Part shown: one piece after another, positions 53,058 to 64,000 of the stretch
How the letters are laid out: every line of letters begins with the position of its first letter
Numbering within the stretch: the stretch's first letter is position 1
NCBI RefSeq assembly: GCF_000715075.1
Contig: NC_134089.1
Span: forward strand, 64,400,697-64,464,696
DNA length: 64,000 bases
Direction of reading: 5' to 3'
Source of the DNA: Nicotiana tabacum
Lineage: Eukaryota; Streptophyta; Magnoliopsida; Solanales; Solanaceae
Program-made: the position numbers and the translations under genes
Notes under the pieces: model-generated
Told to the model about the DNA's origin: nothing
Database searches by the model: none
Seen by the model: only the letters and a program-made list of their open reading frames with translations

Positions 53058-55231
53058 TGTGATTTTTGACCCTCCCCAAGATTTTACACATTTTAGCATG
53101 TAAATATTTAATTTAGGCCTAATATTGCTATTTCAACTAATTTTGACTCTTTTACTTTTTTTCATTACAATAAAATGAAAATTACAAAAAAATAGTTTCA
53201 TTAATGTTTTGTAGTCATTTTTAATCTTGGAAAATACCAAAAATAGTTTTGTGTTAACGATCAGTATTATTTTAATAGTTATTTTATTTAAGTAGGACTA
53301 ATTAATAAATGAGGTCGTATTTTAGTCTCGTTCGCGGAGAAAGAATAAAACTTGGGCTCGAGCAACCCATTTTTAGGCCTAATTTTGGACTTAGCCCATA
53401 ATTCCCAAGCCCATAATTCCTAAGCCCATACCCCTTAACCTAAAAAACCCTACAAAACACCTAGACTCTAACACCTATAAAGACAACAATTAGCCGTTAT
53501 ATACACTTGAGAAAAAAGAGCCGGAAAAGACAATGAAAAATGAAAAGGAAATAACCTAGGGAAAAGAGAGAGAGCGCCGCAATACCCAAACCTCCCCCCC
53601 CCCCGAACCTTATCGATCGTCTTCTTCATGAATACTTAAGGGGAGCAGCCATTTGCAAACATAAAAAACACACCCTAATCATCTCCTTCTTCAAGCTAAC
53701 ACACAAAAGAGAAGGAACCATCTCCCCTTCAACTTAGAGCCATCACACACGCGAACCCCATATCCAGCCGACCCTACACCACCTTCCTCCACGTCTGCCA
53801 TCTCCGGCGAGCTCCATCGACGCACACAAAAGGAAAATGGGGACGGGAACGAAGTGAAAACAGAGGGGAAAGGAATGGGTTTGTAACACCTTAAACTCGG
53901 CGCAAAAATGACTGAAAACCACCCCCTAAATAGTCCAAAACATTCAAATACAGTCAATGTTAGGTGAGGTCTCCCTTCAAACTTTGGCGAGGTTTCTGTC
54001 TCAGACTACAACTATTGCCATTTTTGTTTTCTCCCAGTTCGCTACATGAGTTTAGTAGGTTTGAGTCTCTTAAGGAGATCGTTTGTTAAATCTGTCCTAA
54101 GCTCTGTTCGTTTGTTGCTCGTTCCGAGGTTGGAAATTTCCGGTGAGGCTTTCCGTTTGAGGACGAGTCGCCGGTCATGTTCGAATTTTCTTTTCCGGTG
54201 TGGTTGTGGCTGTTGAAGTTACGGGAGGCCTTGATATCCCATTTCACCTAGGGAGACAGGTCAGTAACTTAGATTCTATTTTCTTACTGCCAGGAAGTTT
54301 GGTTATATAATAAAAGTGTGTTAAAATATCAGTCAATCTCTTGCTTGGTAGCCAATTTGAGAATGCAATGCATGGTTCCATCTTTCTCCTTGTGTTGGTA
54401 GCTTACTATTAATTAAGTTATTTTTTATATCAGTGTAAATGGAATGAGATCATATATCTATTTGTCTGTAGACCATGCAAATGTGCCATTTTTCGTAGAC
54501 TATTTTTAGTTTGTTCCCATTTATTTGAGAAAATGATGCCTCAGATTCGTTTGGCTAGTAATCACTTCTTTGGATTAAAGTTATTTCTCTCTTTAAATGA
54601 TTCACTGTCTTCTCAATATATAGACGTGAAAATCGTCTTTGAGGGTTGCGTGTGTAATCTTCAATCATGCCAAGAAATGATTTACTAAATTATCATAGCT
54701 ACGGGTACGGTTCCCGTGACATAGTTATGATTTGTAATTTCTAAAATCGGGGTGTGCATTTCATGTGACCTGACTTCAATTTCCAACAAGGTTAAATAGA
54801 ACGTGTCATGAACCACGGGTGCATTTCATGTAACGTGGCTTACGATGTGTTTTAAATAACCTTGAATTTTTCCCGAAATATTAAAAGCGGCTAAAAAGTT
54901 AAAAATGCACAATAGGTTTAAAACGTGTAAAAAATCAGATAATTAGGACAATAATAATAGTTGAGCGAACTTGCTAAAACCACGGAACCTGGGAATGCCG
55001 AACACCTTTTCTTGAGTTAACAGAATTCCTTACCCGAATTTCTGTGTTCGCGGACTATAAAATATAGTCAATCTTTCCTCGATTCGGGATTTAAATCGGT
55101 GACTTGGGACACCACAAATTATCCCAAGTGGCGACTCTAGATTTTAAATAAATAATCCCGTTTCGATTGTCACTTAAATTGGAAAAAACTCCCTTATACC
55201 TCTTTTGGGGGTAGGAAAAGGAGGTGTGACA
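53058..55231 (+). repeat. Tat-2 5' LTR, 2174 bp
   Basis: It starts TGTGATTTTTGACCC and ends GGAGGTGTGACA. It shares the start type, the GGTACGGTTCCCGTG hairpin and the end with the solo LTR at 24553-33856. A C13 tract lies near 53586. The 88-codon minus-strand frame at 53691 has no known motif. Confidence 0.88.
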
Positions 55232-55235
55232 GCTC

Positions 55236-55253
55236 TGGCGACTCTACTGGGGA
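55236..55253 (+). other. Tat-2 primer-binding site
   Basis: TGGCGACTCTACTGGGGA lies four bases after the LTR end. This sequence type is the primer-binding site reported for Ogre/Tat elements (tRNA-Arg). Confidence 0.8.
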
Positions 55254-56131
55254 AATGAACCCAGAACTTCTGGTTTAGGGTTCAGAATTCGAGCTTAGAA
55301 TATCTGTTATAGTTGGCTTTATTTATTATCTGATTTTTACATGTTTGAGCCTAATGTGCTTAATGTCACTTTTTACCGCTTTGATATTGTTTGAACTATA
55401 TATAAATTGTTACGAAGCCCTCCTCTCTCTGAGTCTTCTAAATCATCTAGGAAGTGTGCACTTCGTGTGACTTCTCTTCTGTTAGAGTCATATCCCAATT
55501 TTAGAATGAGGTTCGGACAAGTTGCAAAGCCGGTGAAGCTTCTGTATTCCCGGTACGCTGCCCCCCCGCGGCTCGAGCTGTCCGCTCGGGTAAGCTAGGT
55601 CTAGAACAAATAAACCCAGATTTTTAAACCTAGAATAACATAGCCTCATGCCGGATCCCTAGTAGAACGCTTGTTTGCATCATGTGCATCTGACTTTGGG
55701 GACTCCACACAGGGGTTGGGTCCGTCTAGGACATATGTACCCCAAAAAATAAAAGATCATCCTGATGCATCCTAATGTGCTACATGTTGCAGTCTTCAAG
55801 GGTAAAGGGTCATTTGACGGACCAATAATAGTTGAGGGCAAATGAAAAAAAGGAAAAAAAGAAGAAAAAAAGAGGGTGAAGTGTGAAAATAAAACAAGTA
55901 GGGTCCAGTTATGTTTTCTGTCACATTTTTATAAGAAAAGACAAAAAAAATGAAAAATTCAAAAAAAAAAAAAAAGATTTTGCACTTTTTCCGAAAATAA
56001 AAAAAAATCATAAAAGGAAAAGAAAATCCAAAAAGAGTTTACATGTTTCATCATTTTTTCAAAAAAAAGGACAAAAACATATTTTCTCTAAATTACTTGT
56101 TTTTTTTAATTCTCGCCCGTATCCAATCTGC

Positions 56132-56200
56132 CCGAACTACGCATACCTGATTCTCGCCTTTCGGGGCGTGATACGTATGCAACCCACATAGGGTCCGGTT
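56132..56200 (+). repeat. Conserved hairpin motif, copy 1
   Basis: GAACTACG, CTGATTC, a hairpin CGCC / loop TTTCGG / GGCG, then GATACGTATGCA and GGGTCCGGTT. Compare copies at 57427 and 60576. Confidence 0.8.
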
Positions 56201-57426
56201 TTCCTAGTAAATCTTAGGTTCTTGGCTTTGCGGGGTCTTAGCCAAATTTTGCACTTCTAGCCACCTTTTGGCCAAATAAGCCATTTTGCAAAAATAACCT
56301 CAATCATGTCTTGCATGTGTCTAATATGGAGTGTTATTATCTCACGTAGTGTTGGTTAAAGTTTTCTCACACATGTGTGGGTCTATTTACCGAAGTTCGA
56401 GCATGGCAGACACCCCGGGACCATCCAGTCAGGATCGCTCATCCAGGAGTTCCTTAAAGAGAATTTTTTTGTGTTAAGTTTGTTTTTCTTTTATGTCATC
56501 TTTTACCTTCTAGTTTTGTACAGTAATGTCGAGTCTTTTGTTATGGTATTTCCTATTTTGTATTTGAAAAAATGTGTAATAAATCAAAAATCCAAAAAAA
56601 AAAGAAAAAAAAGAAATTTTGCGTTTATATATTCTTGTTAGAAGTTTTCTTTAGAATACTAATTCTAGGATTTAAAAAAAAAAAATTCATTTGAGGTGGT
56701 TTTTCCTTTAGGCAGTTAATATCTAGAACTTAAAATAAAAAATTGCTTTTATATTTCCTTTAGTTATTAAGACCAAAAATTCAAAAAAAAAAAGAGAATT
56801 TTCTTTTAGCACCCTTTTAAAAGTTTTCTTTAAGATATTAATTCCAAAAAAAATAATTCTTTTGTGGTTCTTCTTTGAAAAATTAATGAAAATGAATAGA
56901 AAAAAAAATTCTTTTTATTTTGCTATAACTTTAGGACATTGTATATAGAAGGAAAAAAATATACTTTATCTTTGGTTTATCTTCAGAGTTTCTCCCTTAT
57001 GTAATAAAAAACTGAAATCCAAAAATATTTTTTTATCTTGTTCATTTCTCGTTTCGAAATCGTTCTTCAGGGGTATCAAATGAAAATTCAAAATATTTTT
57101 CTTTGGTTTATTATTTAGATTTCTTTCCTAAAAAAAAGAAGATACAAAAAGTATTTTTCTCTTCTAGGTTGTTTTCCTTAATAATTTATCATAGAATATT
57201 TGTTTTAAGAAGAAAAAAAAAGGAGAGAAAAAAATATATGTTCGATAAGCTTGAGTTTAGAATAGGTTATAGAACATTAAATTTAGAAAATTCAAAAAAA
57301 AGAATTTGCTTCTTTTATTTCTCTTTTCTCTTTTCTCATCAGAGTAGTCATTACGCTAAAAAGAAAGAGAAAAGAAGAAAAAGAAAAAAAAAGAACGTTA
57401 ATTTATTTACTTTATTCTCGATCTTC

Positions 57427-57493
57427 CCGAACTACGCAAAGATCTGATTCATGCGACGTCATGATACGTAGGCAACCTACATAGGGTTCGATT
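57427..57493 (+). repeat. Conserved hairpin motif, copy 2
   Basis: GAACTACG, CTGATT, a hairpin CATG / loop CGACGT / CATG, then ATACGTAGGCAACC and GGGTTCGATT. Confidence 0.8.
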
Positions 57494-57921
57494 GAATCAT
57501 TTTTTTTATTTTATTAAAAGGAAAAAAAACAAAAAAAAAACAAAAAAAAAAGAGAAAAGGAAAAAAAAGGTGAAGTCATGGCATGTGAGAAATGAGAGGA
57601 AAGAAAAGAGTGATAATTAGAAGAAAAAAGAGGAAGGAAAATGAGCAAGCAAGTGCGAGAAAATAAACGAAAAAAGAAGATTGAAGAGAGAAAATTGGGA
57701 TGATGCCAAGTGACCTTGTGACCCTCGAAGTCATTCTAGAATCGTTAATTGTTGCTAGGTGCATTACACGCAATGTGATATTTTTAGCTGTTAAATGCCC
57801 TAATGCTAACAGGATGTCCCTATTTTGTTCCTTTTGTTATCTTCATTGAGAAGAATGGTGGTTGGTTTGTGATTTTTAAGTAACTCATCCGTACAACACA
57901 AGGTCAAAGAGCAAGGTAGCC

Positions 57922-59446
57922 ATGGCTGGCAAAAACTTGGACACAGGGGTTGTTGATCCGTCTAAGGGAATTGGTGAATCAGAATCTGAGTTGAAAGAAG
58001 AGGTCTTAAGGTTGAAAGGATAGGTGGCCGAAATATACCAAGCTTGGATTAGTGGGCGTCCTCCACCATCAGTTCCCACTAACTACACTGAAAGCCTTGT
58101 CACCATTCCGCCACTGTCACAAGTCCAGAATATCTCCCCACAACCTTTTCACACTTCACCCTCCAGAACCACCTCATATCCCGCTCCTTTGACCACTCAT
58201 ATTTTTGTAGCCCATCCACCTGTTACCTTTCCTCGATCCTCTAGCAAGACTGTGTTCAAAATTCCCGATGCCCAATACTATGCTCTAGAACCAATTTTCA
58301 AGGTCTCGGGTCCATACTCTTACGCTCCTCATTTTGAGCCTCCCGGTGAGACTGCAAAGCTTGCTGAGACAGTGGAGCAAGATGAGATATCCAGAAAGCT
58401 GAAAGGGTTTAAGATGCCAAAGTTTAATTTGTATGATGGGCGGGGAGATCCCGTCGCCTACCTGAGGGGTTATTGTAGTGAAATGAGAAGTGTCGACGGG
58501 AAAGATGAGTTGCTAATGGCGTATTTCAGTGAGAGCCTGACTGGGGAAGCTTTGGAATGGCATACTCATCAAGATGTTGGTAAGTGGCATACATGGGATG
58601 ACATGGCTCAAGATTTTGTGCGACACTTTCAGAACAATATAGACATTGTCCCAGACCGCTCCTCCCTATCTCAGATGGAAAAGAAACCCAAGGAAAGTTA
58701 TAGGAAATTTTGGTTCAGATGGAACAGACAAGTTGCTCGGGACAGTCCTCCTGTTGATAGAAAAGATGTTGCTAAGCCCCACCAACGACAGGATCTAGTG
58801 GGCATTCCTGCTAGACACTTTCAACCTCAATACCGACCCCATGAATGTTCCCCGAGCTCCACATAATCCACCCCAGTATTATCATCCAAACAATGTCCAG
58901 CCATCTGTCCAACCACTAGGTCACTCCAAAAGGCGAGCACGAGCACCACAGAATCCCCATCGGCCTCCACAAAATTTCCAAGTGCCCTATAACCCACATT
59001 CAAGTCAAGAGTGTAGAAGGGAACAAATGCTGAAAGATAATTTTACACCAATAGGAGGGTCCTATGCAAGTTTGTTTGAGAGATTAAAGCATTACGACAT
59101 GATTGCACCTATTTCTCTAAATTATATAGATCCACGTGCGATAAGCTTTGACCCTGCTATAAGGTGTGAATACCATTCCAATGCCCAGGGACACAATGTT
59201 GAAGATTGTTGTGCTTTGAAAAAGGAAATAAAAATAATGATTCAAGAAGGAATAATTGTGGTCCAATGCAGTAATACCCCAAGTGTCATACATAATCCTC
59301 TACAGGTACATGACAATGCACAGATTATTGGGATAGTTGGCAATGACAAAGGGTTGCTCAAAGGAGTCAAGGAGTCACTCGGTGAAGTTAATGATATTGA
59401 AATTGGTAATGTTCTTAGTAATATTGATGTGGAACTCAGTGGCTAA
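57922..59446 (+). pseudogene. Tat-2 gag, broken
   Basis: The likely start is the ATG at 57922 (MAGKNLDTGVVDPSKG), which leads into a Glu/Leu-rich coiled-coil-like stretch. A TAG at 58021-58023 breaks the frame, which then continues through a Pro-rich region and the retrotransposon gag domain (KMPKFNLYDGRGDPVAYL, TGEALEWH). Near 58840 the frame shifts by one base and continues to TAA/TAG at 59446. The C-terminal part has a Cys/His pattern (C-E-Y-H...H-N-V-E-D-C-C) like the knuckle region of Tat gag. Gag would form the particle in the cytoplasm. Confidence 0.85.
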
Positions 59447-60374
59447 GATGCCGAGCTTGGTAATTGGAAAAGTGCTCCCTTCTTGGTTACCCGGAGAGGA
59501 GTCTTGGTGGTTCATTTTGTTGTCATTTCTGTTGTTCGGGTTATTTCAGGGTTGTAATCCGGATATTGTCTTGTGACTCAAACCCTTCTATCCTTTACGT
59601 TGCATGGTTCCTTTAGTCGTAGTAACTCATTTAGTGCTATCTAGGTTTGTTCCAGGGTTGTATCCCCAGTTTATTTTGCTTGTATTGTTGTTCAAACCCT
59701 CTCACCGTCTGTCTAATGCAATTTTCTGTTTTCTGTTATTTTTAGTCATTTTTGTTTAGCTCTCTTTTCTTTTTATAGTTCTTTTCACGCTGGTTCTAGT
59801 GACATGACATGCATGCATAATTCTAGGTATTGTCTTAAAAGTTAGTCTAATCATGAAACAATGAAATACTTTTGAAGATGATAGGGATATTTGAGGGAAG
59901 TAAGTAAAGGGATTTTGAGATCACTTAAAGCCCGAATTGTGTGAAACTGGGGCAGATAATTTGGAAAGCTAATAGGGTGACAAGAATTCGTTAAGGGAGA
60001 GTGCATCCCGGACGATTTGAAGCAAGCAACTTTGAGTTCAAGTGCATCTCAAGTTATAAGATAAAGTCAAGGAAGTTTTCTCCGAATTGACAGATGATAT
60101 CCATTGTGAAGAGGGAATCACCCAACGAGGGTTTTGTACTTGATAAGGCGCTAAAGAAAAGTGGAAGGTATATCAGTGATATCAATGCTGAAGCCGCAAA
60201 AGAAATATTGCGCATGATCTTCAATTTTCATTTCAAGTTGCATGTGTTGTACTTGGCATTTTCAGGGATCGGGAGGCCCTCTTTCAGCTACCCAAACACT
60301 TATGCCATTTGATACCCTATTGAACCTGTACTAATTTCTTTGACCTCCCCTCTTTTGGAATCAAGTTAGAGTCA

Positions 60375-60555
60375 TGCGAAAAAAGAAAAAAAAAGAAGTT
60401 TATGTCCCCATAGGTTTATTTTAAAAGGTTCATTCCAAAAGGAAAATTCAAAAAAGAAGAAGAAGAAAAAATAAAAAAAAGGGGAAAAGAAAAAAAAGAG
60501 AAGAAAAAAAGAAAAAAAAAGAAAAAAAAGAAGAAAAAAGAAAAAGAAAAATAGC
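60375..60555 (+). repeat. Homopurine A/G tract
   Basis: Mostly AAAAGAAAAAAAG-type sequence over 180 bases, broken by a short T-containing stretch near 60405-60440. Its complement reads as runs of Phe and Leu, an artefact. Confidence 0.9.
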
Positions 60556-60575
60556 AACAACAAAACGTATCTTTG

Positions 60576-60637
60576 TGAACTACGTTTGACCAGATTCTTG
60601 TCACCACAAGATACGTAGGCAGCTTTACGGTTCGGTC
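60576..60637 (+). repeat. Conserved hairpin motif, copy 3
   Basis: GAACTACG, CAGATT, a hairpin CTTGT / loop CACC / ACAAG, then ATACGTAGGCAGC and CGGTTCGGTC. Confidence 0.8.
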
Positions 60638-61513
60638 ATACCAAATAAAATATTTCATAATCCCACAAAGTCGAGAGTGAGACAATCTTTCTTAGTACCT
60701 CCATCAAAAGAAAAAGAAAAAAAAATCAAATTCTCTTGTTTTAGAAATTGGGGCAAAGTTCTTAGAATGGATTCCAAAAGTTATAAATAAACTAACCCCG
60801 TTGTCTTAGTTATTTTGAGCTTTTATGATATCCTTTCTTTCTAACCCTGTCCAAAAGCCACATTATAGTCTAAAAAGACCCCTCAGATAATCTTTGAGAG
60901 TGTTGAGTCTAGACATGCCAGGAACACACGATGTTTTTATTATGGGTAATGCCTTGTCATCTGCGGAATTAGAAGAAGAAAAAAAAAGAAAGAAAAATGA
61001 GAGAGTCTTATCGGTGAAAACCTTCACAGGCACCATAAGGCGACGGTAAGTTGAGAGAAAGAGCAAAATGAGAGGGGCTTGATGGTGAAAACCCTTCGGG
61101 CACTACAAGTCGAACAAGGATTGTGAATAAAATTGGATACTCGGAGCATTGAAGCCTAGTTTCACGGTTTAGGGGTATAACAAGAGTTGAACATCAGACT
61201 TGCTTGACAGATTAGGCCACGTAATCCAAAGGTGCATGTCATGGTCATTAGAGTTGGTATCCACATCTGATAAGTTTCTACTTTGTAGTTTTCTTGTTAG
61301 GAATCATCTCTTTCCATTATCCTTTACTCTGTTCCTTTTGTCCTGTTTACTTCCTCTTCCTAAGCCTGTTTGGGCAAAACAAGTGAGAAATGACTTCAAA
61401 ATTTGCTATCAGCTTTCCAATTGCACAAAACGGGATTTGTCTAGCACATCAAAGTGACATAAGTCAGTAAAGACCAGCATGCACACTGAGTTGGTAACAA
61501 TCAACGTGCTTTA

Positions 61514-61970
61514 GGATTCATGTGAAATACAAAGGTTTGGTATATGTCAATTCATGAACAATGCAACAGATCGAGGATGTTGGGTGAACAGATCAAAGGT
61601 ATTTTCTGTGATAAGGTTGACAGAGAAAGTGGTTAACCAATGACAAGCAAGGTCCTCCAAGCGAAAATAAAAGTTATCAGGGCAAGTGAAGGAGCAATAG
61701 ACCTCAAGGCCAAGGCCAGTGGCATACGTTAGGGAAAAATAGTACACACACTGGGATTCATGTGGAATACAAAGGTTCGGTAAACGTCAATTCATGAGCA
61801 AAATGCAACAGATAGAGGATGTTGGGTTTGAACGGATTAGAGGTATTTTCTGTGAAAAGTGTGGCAGAGAAAGTGGTTAGTCAATAAACAAGCAAGGCTT
61901 TTTGAGTTGAAATCAAAGTTGTCATGGGAAGTGAAAGAGCAATCGCCCTCAAAGTCAAGGCCACAAACCA
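61514..61970 (+). repeat. 240-bp tandem duplication
   Basis: GGATTCATGTG-AAATACAAAGG at 61514 recurs at 61754, followed in both by GTCAATTCATGA, GAGGATGTTGGGT, AGGTATTTTCTGTG, GAGAAAGTGGTTA and CCTCAA. The two copies have diverged by substitutions and small gaps. Confidence 0.9.
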
Positions 61971-62235
61971 ACCACTATATTTATAAACTCACAAGTTTTC
62001 TTTGTTTGAAACAGGGATGGAAATTGTGTCCAAATCAAAACTTGGAAGTTTGAATTTTTTTTCAAGTGTCGTGCCCAAATTTTATCAGCACAAAGGCGGT
62101 TTGAGAAGGGGAAAGGAAAATTTGTTTGATCCACAGGAACCCTCCATGAGGAAAAGCATGGTTCAGGGGCAAGGAATTTTGTTCGTTCCGCAGAGATCTT
62201 CCAGGAAGAAAGCATGGCTCAGGTAAGTTCATTCT

Positions 62236-62740
62236 CGGCTTTTCAGGAACCTCCTGGATAATGGAATTTAATTTAAAATTTTCAGGACCCTCCTAGATAA
62301 TGGGATTTAATTTAAAATTTTCAAGACCCTCCTGGATAATGAGATTTAATTTAAAGTTCTCAGGACCCTCTTGGATAATGGGACTTAATTTAAAATTTTC
62401 AGGGCCTTCATGGATAATGAGATTTAATTTTAAAAAAAGGTTCTCAGGACCCTCCGGGACAATGGGACTTAGTCAAAATTCAAAACATTCATAAGTAACA
62501 AGATTTAGCATAAGCTCTACTTTGAGGAAATATAAGTTGGTTTTGAAGTTTTCATTCTTAGGACGAGACTCAATTGGAAATTTTCAGGACCCTCCTGGAT
62601 AATGGGATTTAGTTTTAAGACTTTCATAGATAATAAGATTTAGCGGAAGTCATACCTTTAGAAAATATAATTTAGCTTTAAAACTATCATTTTACTAGGA
62701 GTTTTCAGGACCCTCCTGGATAATGGGATCTAGCTTTCGA
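62236..62740 (+). repeat. 39-bp minisatellite (CCTCCTGGATAATGG)
   Basis: The unit TTTTCAGGACCCTCCTGGAT AATGGGATTTAATTTAAAA repeats with a strict 39-bp period at 62256, 62295, 62334, 62373 and 62412, then at 62456 with five extra bases, then in two dispersed copies near 62597 and 62718. Confidence 0.93.
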
Positions 62741-62845
62741 ATTCTTAGAGATATTGGGTAACATGATTCAATTAACACTCACAGATGTGCCCAGCTACCA
62801 AACTGAGGCAGAAAACTCTCTTTGTTTTATCTATTCTATTGTAAT

Positions 62846-64000
62846 CAGGCGCCCACCTAGAGAGCAAGGGAGAATAACACGAGTTTCAAGAATAGAAAGC
62901 AGTTCAGGTTCAAGCAATCAGGCACCCACCTGGAGAAACAAGGGAAAACAATTCAAAGGAAAAGCAGTCGCAAGAGGAAGTAGTTCAAGTTCAAAATCAG
63001 GAGCACACCTGGAGAACAAAGGGAAAACAAATCAAGTTCCGAGGAAAAGCAATTCAAATATTGGTAATCAGGAGCCCACCTGGAGAACAAAGGGAAAAGA
63101 AATTCAAGTGTTGGTAATCAGGAGCCCACCTGGAGAACAAAGGAAAAACAACTCAAGTTTCAGAGGAAAGGAAAGCAATTCAAGTGTTGGCAATCAAGAG
63201 CCCACCTGGAGAACAAAGGGAAAAGCAATTCAAGTGTTGGTAATTAGGAGTCCACTTGGAGAACAAAAGGGAAAAACAATTCAAGTGTTGGAAATCAGGA
63301 GCCCACCTGGAGAACAAAGGGAAAGCAGTTCAAGTTTTGGAAATCAGGAGCCCACCTGGAGAACAAGGGGAAAACAGTTCAAGTTTTGGCAATCAAGCGC
63401 CCACCTAGAGAGAAAGGGAATACAATTCAAGTTTTGGCAATCAGGCGCCCACCTAGAGAGCAATGGAATACAATTAAAGTTTTGGCAATCAGGCGCCCAC
63501 CTGGAGAGCAAGGGAATACATTTAAAGTTTTGTCAATCAGGTGCCCACTTGGAGAATAAGGGAATACAGTTAAAGTATTGGAAATTAGGAGCCCACATGG
63601 AGAACAAAGGGAAAACAGTTCAAGTGTTGGAAATCAGGAGCCCACCTGGAGAACAAAGGGTAAGCAGTTCAAGTGAAAATCAGGAACCCACCTGGAGAAC
63701 AAAGGGAAAGCAATTCAAGTGTTGGAAATCAGGAGCCCACTGGAGAACAAAGGGAAAGCAGTTCAAGTGTTGGTAATCAGGAGACCACTTGGAGAACAAG
63801 GCAGAATAGCTCAAGTTTCAGGGAAAAGCGGGTCAAGTCCAGCAATCAGGAGCCCATCTGAAGAACAAGGGAAAACAGGTCAAGTTTCGAGGAAAAACAG
63901 TTAAAGTTTTGGCAATCAGGCACCCACCTGGAAAACAAAGGGAAGACAGTTCAAGTGTTGGAAATTAGGCGCCCACTTGGAGAAAAAAGGGAAAGCAACA
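62846..64000 (+). repeat. 49-bp minisatellite (CCCACCTGGAGAACAA), 21 units, runs off the window
   Basis: The unit AATCAGGAGCCCACCTGGAG AACAAAGGGAAAGCAGTTCAAGTGTTGG recurs with a 48-50 bp period from about 63250 to 63780, with longer variant units at both ends. Twenty-one CCCAC-core units were counted to the edge. A 340-codon frame across it is only the repeat read as protein. Confidence 0.95.

Larger units (their letters stand above)
55254..57921 (+). other. Tat-2 5' leader, alternating A-rich and T-rich modules
   Basis: No credible gene. Roughly ten diverged modules of 80-130 bases alternate T-rich segments (TTTTCTTT) and A-rich tracts (AAAAAAAAAAGA) between 56450 and 57400. Two copies of the 65-nt hairpin motif occur here (56132 and 57427). 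Charged short frames are by-products of purine bias. Confidence 0.75.
59447..61510 (+). other. Tat-2 post-gag noncoding region
   Basis: No protease or RT is found where gypsy elements usually continue. Stops occur in all frames. The stretch includes a purine tract (60375-60555) and hairpin motif copy 3. The 72-codon frame at 60094 (GRYISDINAEAAKEILRMI) may be a remnant coding piece but is not recognised. Confidence 0.65.
53058..64000 (+). mobile_element. Tat/Ogre-like retrotransposon (Tat-2), 5' part, cut by window end
   Basis: A complete 5' LTR (53058-55231), a primer-binding site, a 2.7-kb purine-rich leader and a gag frame are present. After gag come 4.5 kb of noncoding, repeat-rich sequence; no pol is seen before the window end. 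The large LTR and leader and TGGCGACTC primer site are traits of Tat/Ogre elements. The presumed 5' target site is AGACC (53053-53057); the partner lies outside. Confidence 0.85.

Noticed and set aside
53691..53957. 88-codon minus-strand frame
   Set aside because: It lies wholly inside the Tat-2 LTR and has no recognised domain.
57103..57447. Lys-rich 114-codon frame in the Tat-2 leader
   Set aside because: Composition follows the alternating A-rich and T-rich modules; no motif.
57484..57493. Pol III B-box-like GGTTCGATT suggesting a tRNA-like gene
   Set aside because: No A box at proper spacing, no cloverleaf, and the other two copies match the B box less well.
60372..60685. Phe/Leu-rich possible membrane protein on the minus strand
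   Set aside because: It is the complement of a homopurine tract.
62754..63776. 340-codon repetitive protein
   Set aside because: The frame is a by-product of the 49-bp minisatellite and lacks a stable peptide unit; kept only as a repeat.
62846..64000. CRISPR-like array (regular repeats)
   Set aside because: Units are contiguous diverged tandem repeats without unique spacers, in a plant retroelement.

Overview
The window is nuclear DNA from a flowering plant. Spliced GT-AG genes, plant transcription-factor and ubiquitin-conjugating proteins, and the transposon families (TA-flanked Stowaway-type MITEs, Ty3-gypsy Tat and Athila lineages, an RTE LINE with a GTTGTT tail, LTRs ending in GTGACA) point to Solanaceae, most likely Nicotiana. 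That genus call rests on recognising families, not on a search. Only two host genes are visible; almost everything else is transposable-element sequence. There is no rRNA, recognisable tRNA, CRISPR or bacterial feature. Layout: (1) 1-3737, minus strand, a Ty1-copia element cut by the window start and abutting a CACTA terminus that ends at 3908. (2) 4998-5750, minus strand, an intact single-exon cytokinin-response-factor / Pti6-type AP2/ERF gene with a TATA box near 6205. Upstream lie a Stowaway MITE and a 1.6-kb hAT element (8-bp target duplication ATGCTACA) that was itself hit by a 703-bp fold-back element. (3) 10029-10797, a Mutator-like MITE with a 9-bp duplication. (4) 12162-18120, minus strand, an intact four-exon UBC8/UBE2D-class E2 gene of 148 codons. 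Its 4.36-kb first intron holds three elements inside one another: a TA-flanked MITE, an RTE LINE in it, and a hAT MITE in the LINE. (5) 19518 to about 51590, a six-layer stack. Athila retrotransposon remnants enclose a minus-strand LTR (19797-43495). That encloses a Tat-lineage gypsy element (22742-42755, duplication GCTTC). That encloses a solo LTR of a second Tat family (24553-33856, duplication GTAGC/GTAAC). That encloses a hAT DNA transposon (from 26675, duplication CCCTCATA). The hAT encloses a capsid-region fragment of an endogenous pararetrovirus-like sequence, bordered by TA repeats. (6) 52097-64000, another minus-strand LTR fragment truncated by a second-family Tat element whose complete 5' LTR (53058-55231), primer-binding site, purine-rich leader, broken gag and several minisatellites run off the window end. 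The two host genes show no shared function. The E2 activates and transfers ubiquitin; the CRF/ERF protein is a nuclear DNA-binding regulator. The retroelement frames carry stops, frameshifts and lost catalytic residues, so this is decaying heterochromatin-like DNA around two intact genes. The least explained signal is a motif of about 65 nt present three times in the second Tat element (56132, 57427, 60576). Its flanks are nearly invariant, while the small central hairpin keeps pairing with a different stem sequence in each copy, the pattern expected of a selected nucleic-acid structure.
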